The notes under the pieces are model-generated. The model worked only from the letters and a program-made list of their open reading frames with translations. It ran no database searches and had not been told where the DNA came from. Shown here piece by piece: positions 16,285 to 25,168 of a DNA stretch of 31,604 bases. Origin of the DNA: J051 sp040752255 (GTDB lineage: Bacteria; Armatimonadota; Fimbriimonadia; Fimbriimonadales; ATM1); assembly GCA_040752255.1 (NCBI GenBank), contig JBFMFD010000005.1:1-31604 (forward strand), given 5' to 3'. The first letter of the stretch is position 1. Each line of letters starts with the position of its first letter. Both the position numbers and the translations under genes were made by a program.

Positions 16285-17126
16285 TCGTCGTCACCTCCAA
16301 GAGCACCGTTCTGGTCCGCTCCCGCATTCGCCGATGACGCCGAACGACGCTCGGCGCGAAGGCTCCGCATGATGAACGTTGCGAGCACGATAACGGTAAG
16401 GATGCCGAACACCTGGATCACTCGGAGAATCATAAACTGGTAGGAGCCGGTCGCCGGGTCATAAACGGTGCACCAGAGCGTGACCGCGTCAACCAGGCTG
16501 CCCACTTTGCCGTTCGAGGAGTCGGCAAGCGCCAACTCAAGCTGCCTCGGCGGATACTCGATGCCGTAGAAGTACTGACCCAGTTTCCCTTCCGGAGTGC
16601 AGACCACGATGCCCGCCGCGTGAGCGTAAATGTCGGTCTCCGGGACGTACTTGTAGCGATAGCCGACGGCGCCGGCTACGCGGTCAATCTGCTCCTTAGT
16701 GCCCGTAAGGAAGTGCCAGCCGCTCGCGGCGCCTTGTCGGCCATAACTCTTCACGTACGACTCCTTCTTCTCTCCCGCAAGTTCCGGCGTCTCGCGTGGG
16801 TCGATACTGATGCAGACTACATCGTACTGCTCACCGATGTCGTGCTTCACGATGCGGAACGCGGCAAGCATCCCGTTCAGCATCTGGTTGCACAGGCTCG
16901 GGCACCGGTAGTAGATGAGGGCGAGCACGACCGGCTTCCCCTTGCCGAAGTAGTCGGTAAGTGACACTTCGCGCCCTGCCTCGTCGCGAAACTTGGCGTC
17001 AAGCGGCAGAGGTTGTCCGAGCCTCTGCTCGATCTTCACATCCTCGAGCAGGTCCACCTGCTCGCGAGGCTGGGCGAAGCAGGCGCATGCGATGACGCCC
17101 GCAAGCGTTAAGGCGATCGCTCTCAT
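16281..17126 (-). CDS. SCO1/SenC-family copper chaperone, C-terminally anchored
   Basis: A 281-residue exported thioredoxin-fold protein with signal peptide (1-18). The copper site is CPSLC (YYRCPSLCNQM, near residue 74) plus the downstream His in IYAHAAGIVV. A transmembrane helix near the C-terminus (about 232-255) is unusual for classical SCO1, which is anchored N-terminally, but is frequent in SCO proteins next to alternative complex III genes. It probably delivers copper to CuA of the coxB product encoded next. Overlaps are 4 nt on each side. A second SCO gene lies at 25600-26241. Confidence 0.9.
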
Positions 17127-17545
17127 TGCACGCCTCCACTCCCGACGCCTTCGACAGGCGGGCGCGCGGGCAGCCCCTCTTCCAAGACTATCTCCATCGC
17201 GCGCTCGATCGGCACGTGGGCATGTTGGTCGTCTACCCAGCCGTAACCACCCACACGCGCCTTCTGCTGGGCGGCGAGAGTCTCCATTTCAGAGCCGGGG
17301 GCGGGCTGAAGGCGCGGCCCGGCGGGAAGCTCCATCCCCTGCGCAGCCACCGCGGGGTCGGTCGGTCGCTCTGGGTCGGACGCTCGTACAAACCATTTGA
17401 GTAGGATTCCCATCGCAATAATGGACATCACCACGCCGATGGTGAGCACCACGAAGAACCCCTTGGCGACTTTCGCCGTCAGGACGTCCTGCGTCTCGTA
17501 CTTTGCGTCGGGAGGTGGTATGTATGTCGGCTTGTCTTCATGCAT
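17123..17545 (-). CDS. single-span membrane protein of the act-cox operon, unknown function
   Basis: A 140-residue protein with a cytoplasmic N-terminus (MHEDKPTYIPPPDAKYETQDV), one transmembrane helix (about 29-50), a Pro-rich linker, and a conserved-looking segment GYGWVDDQHAHVPIERAMEIVLEEGLP near 99-125. I recall similar 'YGWVD...iPI.rAM.ll...GLP' proteins beside alternative complex III and caa3 genes in other bacteria, but no function is known to me. The 4-nt and 8-nt overlaps with its neighbours imply it is made stoichiometrically with the complex, so it may be a small accessory subunit or an assembly factor. Confidence 0.8.
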   Translation of the reverse strand: MHEDKPTYIPPPDAKYETQDVLTAKVAKGFFVVLTIGVVMSIIAMGILLKWFVRASDPERPTDPAVAAQGMELPAGPRLQPAPGSEMETLAAQQKARVGGYGWVDDQHAHVPIERAMEIVLEEGLPARPPVEGVGSGGVQ

Positions 17546-18743
17546 GGTCGGCTACCTCCGTCCCTTCAAGCTGGTCGGCGTGCGGATCGAACTTCGGAAC
17601 CAGCGGCGTCTTCGCGAGAACGAGCGCCATGCCTGCGACCCAGAAGCCTCCTATTCCCGCGGCGGCGGCCAAGTCCGCCCAGTGCACCGCGCCGCCCTCG
17701 CGCCCCAGCGATGGCAGCACCATCCACATCACATCAACGAAGTGCACGGCGAGCAGATACAGCGCGGCGAAGCGCAGCAGTTGCGGTCGCGTCTTGACCA
17801 AACTCGACAGAAAGATGAAGAACGGCACGAGGAAGTGCAGGAACACCAACACGGCGCCGACGTTCGACCAGATGCCCTCCTGGCGCTTGACGAAGTATCC
17901 AATCTCCTCCGGCAGGTTCCCGCTCCAGATAATCAAGTACTGCGAAAAAGACATGTAGGCCCACAGAATCGTGAGCGTGAGCAGCAGGTTGCCCAGGTCC
18001 CGCCACTGCTTTTCATAGAGCGCGCCGGAATAGGGCTCGCGATCGCGCACCGTCGCTAGATAGATGGTGCCGAGCGACATCGCAGTCAGCGCAGCGCCGA
18101 CCGTGAAGAGCAGGCCGAAAATGGTGGAGTACCAGTGCGGCTCGAGCGACATCACCCAGTCCGTTGCCGCCAACGTGACGGTGAGCACGAAGAACACCGC
18201 CGCAGGCCCGGCGACGTTGACCCTAGTTCTCGCAAGCATGGCGTTGCCGGTTTGATCCTGCTTCCTCGAAAGAGAGCGCAGCACGAGGAGAATCAGCATC
18301 CAAACTACGAACACCAGCACCACCCGCGCCAACGTGAAGCCGGGCGTCATCACGAACTGCTTCGCCTGCAGCGCATGGTCTGCCGCAACCTTCGCGGGGT
18401 CTGCCCACGGGTAGACGAACTTGTAGCCGACGAGGAACATCGGCAGCGCGACCACGAGGAGATAGGGCAGCATCATCGCGCCCGCCTCCCAGAACCTCAC
18501 GAGGGCGTGCCCCCAGCGGCCCTTCGTCACGTTTTGTAGAATCACGAGCGCCAGGCACCCAAGCGAAACGACCGACCACAACACGAAGGCGAACAGGTAG
18601 CTGCCCCACGCAACCGCTTGATCCTGGTTGTAGGCAGCGAACCACGCGCCGAGGCCGGCGATTCCCAGAACGACGCCGATGCCGGTTACGGTGCCGAGCC
18701 CGCCAAGCGCTTCTCGCCCGGTTCTTCCGTTAGTGTCCGCCAT
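17538..18743 (-). CDS. actF: alternative complex III subunit ActF (quinol:cytochrome c oxidoreductase membrane subunit)
   Basis: A 401-residue integral membrane protein with about ten hydrophobic helices. Family segments include SYLFAFVLWSVVSLGCLALVILQNVTKGRWG (about 48-78), the long loop with KFVYPWADP, and WVMSLEPHWYSTIFGLLF (about 198-215). ActF is the second NrfD-like membrane subunit of alternative complex III, related to ActC; it is thought to participate in proton handling rather than carrying cofactors. Its start overlaps actE by 14 nt and its end overlaps the next gene by 8 nt. Confidence 0.92.
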   Translation of the reverse strand: MADTNGRTGREALGGLGTVTGIGVVLGIAGLGAWFAAYNQDQAVAWGSYLFAFVLWSVVSLGCLALVILQNVTKGRWGHALVRFWEAGAMMLPYLLVVALPMFLVGYKFVYPWADPAKVAADHALQAKQFVMTPGFTLARVVLVFVVWMLILLVLRSLSRKQDQTGNAMLARTRVNVAGPAAVFFVLTVTLAATDWVMSLEPHWYSTIFGLLFTVGAALTAMSLGTIYLATVRDREPYSGALYEKQWRDLGNLLLTLTILWAYMSFSQYLIIWSGNLPEEIGYFVKRQEGIWSNVGAVLVFLHFLVPFFIFLSSLVKTRPQLLRFAALYLLAVHFVDVMWMVLPSLGREGGAVHWADLAAAAGIGGFWVAGMALVLAKTPLVPKFDPHADQLEGTEVADHA

Positions 18744-19395
18744 CGGCGCCTCCTTCTTCAGCCGGTCGAGAGAGTTGCTCCAAGTCGGAGGGCGATAGTT
18801 GTTCGCGTGAAACGCGCTGGCTCTTCTGGAGCGCGTAGATGTACGCGACCACCGCCCAGCGGTCCTCGATTGTCATGTTCTTGCCCAGCACCGGATGCAC
18901 CATGTCGCCTTCGCCGACCGTCTTCGCGTTCGGCGTGAGGAACGGCCGCCCGGTCAGGCTCTCGGTGCCTTCGATCATAACCCGATAGAAGTAGCCGGGC
19001 GTCTTGTCGAGCAAGTCTGGAGCGTGGAGCGGCTTGGGTCGAGCGTAGCCTCGCTGCACGATCATGCCGTCGCCGAACCCCGACTCGCCGTGGCACGGGA
19101 GGCAGAACACGTTGTAGCGATTCCGCCCTCTCTCGAGCATGGCCTTCGTCACCGGGTAGGGGAAGCGCGTCGCGAGGTCGCCATTCTCCAGCCCTTCGGC
19201 GAACAGCTTGTCGGCGATGTAGTCGTTCGTCGCCACCGTCCCTTCGGGTGGAACGCGCGCAGCGCTGCCATCCTCAAACAGGTCGCTCGATGCGAGCGGG
19301 TTCACTCGCGGTTGGTCGTACATATCTTGGTGGCATCCGCTCGCGAACGGCAACGCGACGACGACACACGCAGCCAGCAAGAGCGGGCGCTTCAT
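18730..19395 (-). CDS. actE: alternative complex III subunit ActE, monoheme cytochrome c lipoprotein
   Basis: A 221-residue lipoprotein cytochrome. The start at ATG 19395 follows an excellent ribosome site (AGGAGGTGAT), although the frame is open further upstream. The signal peptide ends in a lipobox with Cys21 (FASGC). One heme c site, CLPCH (98-102), is present, with Met residues around FLTPNAKTVGEGDMVHP and GKNMT as possible axial ligands. ActE transfers electrons from the complex towards the oxidase or soluble cytochrome. The ATG overlaps the actD stop by 4 nt. Confidence 0.93.
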   Translation of the reverse strand: MKRPLLLAACVVVALPFASGCHQDMYDQPRVNPLASSDLFEDGSAARVPPEGTVATNDYIADKLFAEGLENGDLATRFPYPVTKAMLERGRNRYNVFCLPCHGESGFGDGMIVQRGYARPKPLHAPDLLDKTPGYFYRVMIEGTESLTGRPFLTPNAKTVGEGDMVHPVLGKNMTIEDRWAVVAYIYALQKSQRVSREQLSPSDLEQLSRPAEEGGADGGH

Positions 19396-19946
19396 GAGAT
19401 CACCTCCTGGACGGAGACTGCGCCGGTCGCCTTCAGGAACTCCCGCGTCTCGCTCGTGTTGAATTGCGGGTCGTCCGATTCGATGAACAGCACGAAGCGG
19501 TCGTCCGTCACGCGCTCGATCTCCGGCGCGTCGAACACAGGATGATGCGGCCGCGGCAGGCCGTTGAGCATCAGCATGCCGACGAGCGCGCTGAGCGCAG
19601 CCGCAAGAACGCCGCACTCAAACGTGATAGGAATGAACGACGGCCAACTGATGTTCGGTCTGCCGCCGATGTTCATCGGGTAATCGAACGCGGCCACATA
19701 AACCTGCAGCGAGAATCCACTCAGCGCGCCCAACACTCCACCCGCGAGCACAATCTTGGGAACTCGGTCGTCTCTCTGGCCGAGGGCCTCGACCAGCCCT
19801 TCAACCGCGTACGGCGTGAGCGCGTCGAGCCTCGAGTATCCAGCCTCGCGCGCTCTCCTCGCTGCTTCGATAAGCGCCTCGGGCGTCTCGTAGTGCGCCG
19901 TGAATCCGCGCAGTTTCGGTTCGATGACGGTCGGATGGTGTGCCAT
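19392..19946 (-). CDS. actD: alternative complex III subunit ActD (DUF3341)
   Basis: A 184-residue protein with two transmembrane helices (about 66-87 and 106-127) between soluble ends. RGFTAHYETPEALIEAARRAREAGY at the N-terminus and the inter-helix segment NIGGRPNISWPSFIPITFECGVL are typical of DUF3341. ActD carries no cofactor and is a structural subunit. Its ATG directly follows the actC TAG with no spacer. Confidence 0.93.
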   Translation of the reverse strand: MAHHPTVIEPKLRGFTAHYETPEALIEAARRAREAGYSRLDALTPYAVEGLVEALGQRDDRVPKIVLAGGVLGALSGFSLQVYVAAFDYPMNIGGRPNISWPSFIPITFECGVLAAALSALVGMLMLNGLPRPHHPVFDAPEIERVTDDRFVLFIESDDPQFNTSETREFLKATGAVSVQEVIS

Positions 19947-21353
19947 CTAAGCTTTCACCTCCTCGGATTTGGGCGCGTGGCCGTGCATCTTCTGATGCAG
20001 AAGGTGCTTCATCTCCGCGATCGGAATCGCCGGAAGCAGCCGCACAAAGAGCACCATGCCGGTCAGGAAGAATCCGATCGTGCCGACGTAGAGCAGGATA
20101 TCCCAGAACGTCGGCGTGTACATGTCCCACGACGAAGGCATGAAGTCCGCGTGCAGGCTCGTAATGACGATGATGAACCGCTCGAGCCACATGCCGATGT
20201 TCACGATGAGGCTCATCACGAACAGCACGACGATGTTCCTCCTCGCTGCGCGCCACCAAAGAATCTGCGGAGCGATGCCGTTGCAGAAGATGAGCGACCA
20301 ATAGAACGCGTTGTAGGGGCCGGTCATGCGGTTCCCCATCATAAACGACTCGAACACGTTGCCGCTGTACCACGCATAGAAGATCTCTGTCAGGTAGCCG
20401 TAGAATACGATGAGGCCGGTCACCAGCGTAATCCGAGCCATCCAGTCGAGGTGGTCAATCGTGATCAGGTCGCGCAACTTGTACCACGCGCGGAGCGGGA
20501 TGACGATGGTCAGCACCATCGCGAAGCCGGAATACACGGCGCCGGCGACGAAGTACGGCGGAAAGATGGTCGTGTGCCATCCCGGGATGATCGAAACCGC
20601 GAAGTCGAAGGACACGATCGAGTGCACAGACACGACCAGCGGCGTTGAAAGGCCCGCCAGCAGCAGATATGCCGACTCGTACCGGTACCAATGGGAAGCC
20701 GACCCACGCCAACCCAGCGCCAGGAAGCCCATCGCCACCTGAACGATTCTCTTCTTCGCCCGATCGCGGAGCGACGCGAGGTCAGGAATCAGGCCGACGT
20801 ACCAAAAGACGAGAGATACCGTGAAGTACGTCGAGACCGCAAACACGTCCCACACGAGCGGGCTGCGGAAGTTCGGCCACATCCCCAAGGCGTTCGGATA
20901 GGGGAAGAGCCAATAGAACACCCACGGGCGACCCAGGTGCAGCAGCGGGAACATGCCCGCGCACATGACCGCAAACAGCGTCATCGTCTCCGCCAGCCGG
21001 TTGATCGAGGTTCGCCAGCGCTGGCGCATCAGCAGCAAGATCGCCGAGATCAGCGTTCCAGCATGGCCGATACCGATCCACCAAACGAAGTTGATGATCG
21101 CAAATCCCCAACCCACCGGGATGTTGACGCCCCAGATGCCGACGCCCTCATACAGCAACCACGCGATTGCCACGAGCAGACCCGAAAGCCCCATGAGCGC
21201 GAAGCCGAGGGACACGAACCACTGCCTCGGCGACGGCTGCTTCAGCACGATGTCGCCGATCTTCGAGGACAGCGACGTATTCGAGTGCTCGGCGCCGATC
21301 AGCTGCTCTCGCCCGACATCCGCGATCTCTTGATCGTGTAGGTCTTGACTCAC
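19947..21353 (-). CDS. actC: alternative complex III subunit ActC (NrfD-like quinol-binding membrane subunit)
   Basis: A 468-residue polytopic protein of the NrfD/PsrC family, about ten helices. Diagnostic segments are FVWWIGIGHAGTLISAILLL (about 87-106), HSIVSFDFAVSIIPGWHTTIFPPYFVAGAVYSG (about 244-276) and NIGMWLERFIIV (about 378-389). In alternative complex III this subunit is next to the Fe-S subunit and is the likely quinol oxidation site. It starts with a GTG at 21353 immediately after the actB TAA, and ends with TAG abutting actD. Confidence 0.94.
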   Translation of the reverse strand: MSQDLHDQEIADVGREQLIGAEHSNTSLSSKIGDIVLKQPSPRQWFVSLGFALMGLSGLLVAIAWLLYEGVGIWGVNIPVGWGFAIINFVWWIGIGHAGTLISAILLLMRQRWRTSINRLAETMTLFAVMCAGMFPLLHLGRPWVFYWLFPYPNALGMWPNFRSPLVWDVFAVSTYFTVSLVFWYVGLIPDLASLRDRAKKRIVQVAMGFLALGWRGSASHWYRYESAYLLLAGLSTPLVVSVHSIVSFDFAVSIIPGWHTTIFPPYFVAGAVYSGFAMVLTIVIPLRAWYKLRDLITIDHLDWMARITLVTGLIVFYGYLTEIFYAWYSGNVFESFMMGNRMTGPYNAFYWSLIFCNGIAPQILWWRAARRNIVVLFVMSLIVNIGMWLERFIIVITSLHADFMPSSWDMYTPTFWDILLYVGTIGFFLTGMVLFVRLLPAIPIAEMKHLLHQKMHGHAPKSEEVKA

Positions 21354-24300
21354 TTAGCGAGCCTCCTTCAGAGCGGGGTTGGGATTGCGGAACTTGGGCA
21401 AGTAGCCCGTTCGGGGTCGAGCGTTCAGCTCTTCCATCAAAACATAGTGATGTGGCTCGGCCTTCTCCGCAGTCACGCGCGCGTTCGGGTCGTTCCAGTT
21501 CCCGAACACGATCGCCTGCGTGGGGCATGCCGCTTGGCAAGCAGTTACTACCTCGCCGTCCCTTATCGGCCGATCCTCCTTCTTTGCTCGGCGTCTCGCC
21601 GCGCTGATGCGCTGCACGCAGTAGGTGCACTTCTCCATCACACCGCGACCGCGAACGGTAACGTTCGGATTGCGGAGCAACTTCGTCACCGGCGTCTCCT
21701 CATCCCATGTCCCCGGATACAGCGTGTACTTGTAGAAGTTGAAACGGCGAACCTTGTAGGGACAGTTGTTCGAGCAGTACCGCGTGCCCACGCAGCGGTT
21801 GTAAACCATCATGTTCAGCCCTTCGTCGTCGTGCGCGGTTGCGGCGACGGGGCAGACGACCTCGCAGGGAGCGTTCTCGCACTGCATGCATGGAACCGGC
21901 ACGTGCGCGTACCGAGGGTTATCCAAGTCGTCGAAGTAGCGGTCAATGCGAATCCAGTGCATCTCGCGGCTACGCATCACCTGATCTTTGCCGACCGTGG
22001 CGATGTTGTTCTCCGCCACGCAAGCGGCGACGCACGCGTTGCAGCCTGTGCAGAGCGTCGTGTCAATCACCATCGCCCACTTGTTCCCGTCGTACTCTCG
22101 ATCGGGATAAAGGCTCATCTCCTCGTGCGCGGCGTGGTGCTCCTCATGCCCGTACTCGCCCACCTCCATCTCGTGGACGATGCCGCGGTTCTCCATCGAG
22201 TAGTGGTGCTGTGTCAGCGCAATCTGAGTCCTCTCACCAGTCAAGGCGAGAGAGGCGGGAGCGAACCAACTCGCCTCCTGGGAACGAACCGCGCAAGCGT
22301 TGAAGCCGGTGCCCGTGCCGACCCTGCCCGCCTTCTCGCGACCGTAACCCAGCGTCACAGTTACCGTGTCGTCTGGGTGTCCCGGAACGATCCACACCGC
22401 TCCCGTAACCTTGCGGCCGCCCACGGTCAATTCGGCGACAGGCGCGGTTCCGCCAACGACGACGGCGCCGAGGTCAATCTCAATCCCGAGCCCCTCCGCC
22501 GTCCTCGGGCTTACCATCATGACGTTGTCCCAGGTCGCTTGCAGGAAAGGCTTCGGCAACTCCTGAAGCCAGGGGCTGTTCGTGAAGCGTCCGTCGTAAA
22601 CTGTTGGGTCCGGCTTGAAGCGCACCTCGAGGCCCGAGGATGCGCGGCTCGCAACGGCTGGGAACGGGGTCAGGCTGACCTCTTGCGGGGCGAAAGCGCT
22701 GTTCGGCACCACGCCCTTCGCGAGCGTCGCGGTCCACACGTCCTCGAACGCGCCCTCTCCAAGGCCCGCGAGTTGCCACGTCTCCTTTACAATCTCCCGC
22801 TCATGTCGCTCGTCGCCGAGCAGCATCGCAAGGAACGCGACGACTGAGCGGCCGTTGAACAGCGGCTCGATGAGCGGCTGCTGGATGGTTGCGGTGCCGT
22901 CGAAGGCGCGCGCGTCGCCCCACGACTCCAACTCATGGGCAAGTGGGATATGGTACCGGCAGTGGGCGCTCGTCTCGTCCTCATAGAGGCCGAGGCGAAC
23001 CGAGAGGCCCGCGCGTCGAATCGCCTCGCCGAACTGCAAGTCAACGGGCGCGTCGTAGGCTGGGTTGCCGCCGAAAACGAACAGCAACTCGACCTTCCCA
23101 TCCTGCAGGTCGGTTGTCAACTCGCGGATGGACTCGAGTCGGCTCTCGGGGTTGACGACCGACTCAATCCACTGCACAGTCGAGCCGTGATTGCCCAGCA
23201 ACGCGTTGATCTCGTTGACCAAAGCGTGTACCGCAGCGGGCTGGTTCTCGCCCGCGATGACGATACTTGCGCCTCGGTTGGCAAGCAGATCTTGCGCCAT
23301 CGCGGAAAGGAATGCGTTCTGCCCGCTCTCGTCGGAAACGCCGTCCCGAACCGCGGAGCGGAGCGCCGAGGCGAACGCCTCGACCTCCGAAGGCCGCACA
23401 GCCAGCCGATGGTCCGCCATGCCGCCGGTTACGCTCATCGTGCTCTCCACCACGTACAGGCGGTTCATCGTCGGCGCGTCCTTGCGCACTCTCCGGCGAT
23501 CCGCAAAGTCGCGTGCGTATCGCACCGAACCCGGGCCTTCGAACAGAAAGTCCGCGTCGAGGCTCACAACCACATCCGCGCGATCGAACCGATACACCGG
23601 CTCCAGCGGGCGACCAAACGAGAGCCGCGCTCCTTCGTACACCGAGTCTCGATGCACCGCATCCCAGTAGTGGCGGCGCAGTTGGGGATAACGCTCTTGC
23701 AGCCGTGCGAACAGCCGCTCGATGGTCGGCGACGTACCGGAAGGCAGGAGGAACCGGATCCCCTCGCCGCCGGTTGCGAGTTGGCGGCGCAGCCGCGCCT
23801 TCACATCCGACTCGAACTCAGCAGGCGTTACGTACTTGCCGTCGCGCGTCAAGGATTGCGAGCGGTCGGGGTCGTACAGTTCGAGAATCATCGCCTGCGT
23901 TAGCGCGTTCGTCGAGCCGAGGCTCGCGGGGTGCTCCGGGTTGCCCTCGAGCCTGGTCGGGCGACCCTCGTGGCTCTCCACAAGCACGCCCGTTGCATAT
24001 CCTCCGAGGGTCAGAGCGCTTGCGTAAAACTTCGGAATGCCCGGAACGAGGTTCTCCGGCGCCTTGACGTATGGGACGATCTCCTTGATCGGTCGAATCC
24101 TACAGCCCGCCAGGCCCGCGAGCGCCAGCGAAGCGCCCGCCAAGCGAAGGAACTGGCGGCGGTCCATCTCGCCCATCCACGGAGCCGTATGGCGGGGGAA
24201 CTCTTGGTCGAGGAACGCTTTGACCTCGGCGTCGTCGGCAATCTCCTCGAGGCTTCTCCACACGCCGGGGTCGCCGCTCTTAAGGCGGTCCCGCAACTCA

Positions 24301-24383
24301 GCGATGGTTATGCGGTTCGTCCTCGGCATCTCGCTTGCGCCTTTCGTCTCGTCCACCCGGTTCACGTTCTGCCTTTTCTCCAT
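21354..24383 (-). CDS. actB: alternative complex III subunit ActB (molybdopterin-like plus Fe-S domains)
   Basis: A 1009-residue fused subunit. Near the N-terminus is a Tat-type motif DRRQFLRLAGAS (74-85) followed by a lipobox-like LAGC with Cys94. The large central part resembles molybdopterin oxidoreductases. The C-terminal ferredoxin part carries fifteen clustered Cys: CTGCNACVAAC, CMQCENAPCEVVC, CVGTRYCSNNC, CTYC and CQAAC. Fifteen fits three [4Fe-4S] and one [3Fe-4S] cluster, the set described for ActB, which forms the electron wire from ActC to the hemes. The ATG at 24383, four bases after the actA stop, is chosen; an ATG at 24329 (MPRTNRIT) is a possible alternative. Confidence 0.93.
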   Translation of the reverse strand: MEKRQNVNRVDETKGASEMPRTNRITIAELRDRLKSGDPGVWRSLEEIADDAEVKAFLDQEFPRHTAPWMGEMDRRQFLRLAGASLALAGLAGCRIRPIKEIVPYVKAPENLVPGIPKFYASALTLGGYATGVLVESHEGRPTRLEGNPEHPASLGSTNALTQAMILELYDPDRSQSLTRDGKYVTPAEFESDVKARLRRQLATGGEGIRFLLPSGTSPTIERLFARLQERYPQLRRHYWDAVHRDSVYEGARLSFGRPLEPVYRFDRADVVVSLDADFLFEGPGSVRYARDFADRRRVRKDAPTMNRLYVVESTMSVTGGMADHRLAVRPSEVEAFASALRSAVRDGVSDESGQNAFLSAMAQDLLANRGASIVIAGENQPAAVHALVNEINALLGNHGSTVQWIESVVNPESRLESIRELTTDLQDGKVELLFVFGGNPAYDAPVDLQFGEAIRRAGLSVRLGLYEDETSAHCRYHIPLAHELESWGDARAFDGTATIQQPLIEPLFNGRSVVAFLAMLLGDERHEREIVKETWQLAGLGEGAFEDVWTATLAKGVVPNSAFAPQEVSLTPFPAVASRASSGLEVRFKPDPTVYDGRFTNSPWLQELPKPFLQATWDNVMMVSPRTAEGLGIEIDLGAVVVGGTAPVAELTVGGRKVTGAVWIVPGHPDDTVTVTLGYGREKAGRVGTGTGFNACAVRSQEASWFAPASLALTGERTQIALTQHHYSMENRGIVHEMEVGEYGHEEHHAAHEEMSLYPDREYDGNKWAMVIDTTLCTGCNACVAACVAENNIATVGKDQVMRSREMHWIRIDRYFDDLDNPRYAHVPVPCMQCENAPCEVVCPVAATAHDDEGLNMMVYNRCVGTRYCSNNCPYKVRRFNFYKYTLYPGTWDEETPVTKLLRNPNVTVRGRGVMEKCTYCVQRISAARRRAKKEDRPIRDGEVVTACQAACPTQAIVFGNWNDPNARVTAEKAEPHHYVLMEELNARPRTGYLPKFRNPNPALKEAR

Positions 24384-24387
24384 GGCG

Positions 24388-25038
24388 CTACCTGTGGCAC
24401 ACCCAGCAGTTTTCAATCTGCTTCGTGTCAATCGCGTGCTTCTCCATCAACTGCCGGCTCAAGTCCTCCTGGTTCGGTGGCGTCTCATAATTCGCGTTGA
24501 ACACTTCGTCGGTTGGGCGAAGGAACTCCTCGGGGTTGCGGTGACAGTCCAAACAATAAAGCATCTCGAACGCGTTCGTCTTGAACGTGAGGTTCATCTC
24601 CGTAACGTCCCCGTGGCATGTGAAGCACGAAACCCCGCGGTCAATGTGGATGCTGTGGTCGAAGTAGACGAAGTCGGGAACCTTGTTGACCTTGTTCCAC
24701 CGCAGCGGGATGTTCTTGAGGTAGCTCTCCTGGACCGGAAGGAGCAGCGGGCTGTTCGTCCAGATTTGCGAGTGGCAGGTCATGCACACCTCGGTCGCCG
24801 GGATGCCCGCATACGGAGCTTCCTCGACACCGGTGTGGCAGTAGCGGCAGTCAATGCCCAACTCCTTGGCGTGGTGTTTGTGACTGAACGGGGCGGGCTG
24901 GTCAAGCGCAATGCCCGTGCGATGGGTGTACGGAGTCATGTACATCCCGGCGAGAATGATGACAAGAAGCAACAGCCCCGCGATCAAGAATGTCGCTCTG
25001 GCGAGTACGTTGCTTTTTGCATTGAATACCTGTGGCAT
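24388..25038 (-). CDS. actA: alternative complex III subunit ActA, pentaheme cytochrome c
   Basis: A 216-residue protein with one N-terminal transmembrane helix (about 14-34) and five heme c sites: CRYCH, CMTCH, CFTCH, CLDCH and CWVCH. ActA is the membrane-anchored multiheme cytochrome of alternative complex III and passes electrons from the ActB clusters. The ATG at 25038 (MPQVFNAKSN) has AGGGA upstream and is preferred; an in-frame GTG at 25068 would add ten residues. It is the first gene of the act-cox operon, about 50 nt downstream of the promoter at 25090-25119. Confidence 0.93.
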   Translation of the reverse strand: MPQVFNAKSNVLARATFLIAGLLLLVIILAGMYMTPYTHRTGIALDQPAPFSHKHHAKELGIDCRYCHTGVEEAPYAGIPATEVCMTCHSQIWTNSPLLLPVQESYLKNIPLRWNKVNKVPDFVYFDHSIHIDRGVSCFTCHGDVTEMNLTFKTNAFEMLYCLDCHRNPEEFLRPTDEVFNANYETPPNQEDLSRQLMEKHAIDTKQIENCWVCHR

Positions 25039-25089
25039 CCGCGCGCGTCCCTGGCTTTCTGCAAACACCCGCTTCCCGACGGGCGCCTA

Positions 25090-25119
25090 ATCTAACCGCA
25101 ATTCGGCGTCGGAAGTCAA
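25090..25119 (-). promoter_or_regulatory. promoter of the act-cox operon
   Basis: On the minus strand, TTGACT (25119-25114) is followed by an 18-nt spacer and TTAGAT (25095-25090). Both match the sigma-70 consensus at several positions, and the site lies in the only sizeable gap of the respiratory block. The predicted start is near 25083, giving a leader of about 45 nt to actA. Confidence 0.55.
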
Positions 25120-25123
25120 GCGC

Positions 25124-25133
25124 TTACCGGTAA
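25124..25133. promoter_or_regulatory. perfect palindrome TTACCGGTAA next to the act-cox -35 box
   Basis: This 10-bp perfect palindrome is centred about 45 bases upstream of the predicted start, directly beside the -35. That is a typical position for an activator or repressor site. No regulator is identified. Confidence 0.4.
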
Positions 25134-25140
25134 ACGGCTG

Positions 25141-25168
25141 CGAGTTTGTGAAATTTTTCACGAACTCG
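25141..25168. promoter_or_regulatory. 28-bp palindrome with CRP/FNR-family half-sites (TGTGA-N6-TCACG)
   Basis: Two 13-base arms (CGAGTTTGTGAAA and TTTCACGAACTCG, one mismatch) flank TT. The core TGTGA (25147-25151), six bases, TCACG (25158-25162) differs from the E. coli CRP consensus TGTGA-N6-TCACA at one base. The centre is about 71 bases upstream of the predicted act-cox start. It also spans the DUF420 stop codon, so it could act as an RNA hairpin ending the upstream operon, though no U-tract follows. Confidence 0.5.

Noticed and set aside
19396..19617. N-terminal extension of ActE
   Set aside because: The lipoprotein signal and the AGGAGGTGAT ribosome site fix the start at 19395.
19464..20648. 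394-codon plus-strand frame opposite actD/actC
   Set aside because: Composition (Arg, His, Glu, Asp) is typical of the reverse complement of hydrophobic helices; it crosses two solid genes.
21345..22847. 500-codon plus-strand frame opposite actB
   Set aside because: Antisense shadow produced by GC-biased codons of actB; no recognisable domain, and actB itself is certain from its Fe-S cysteines.
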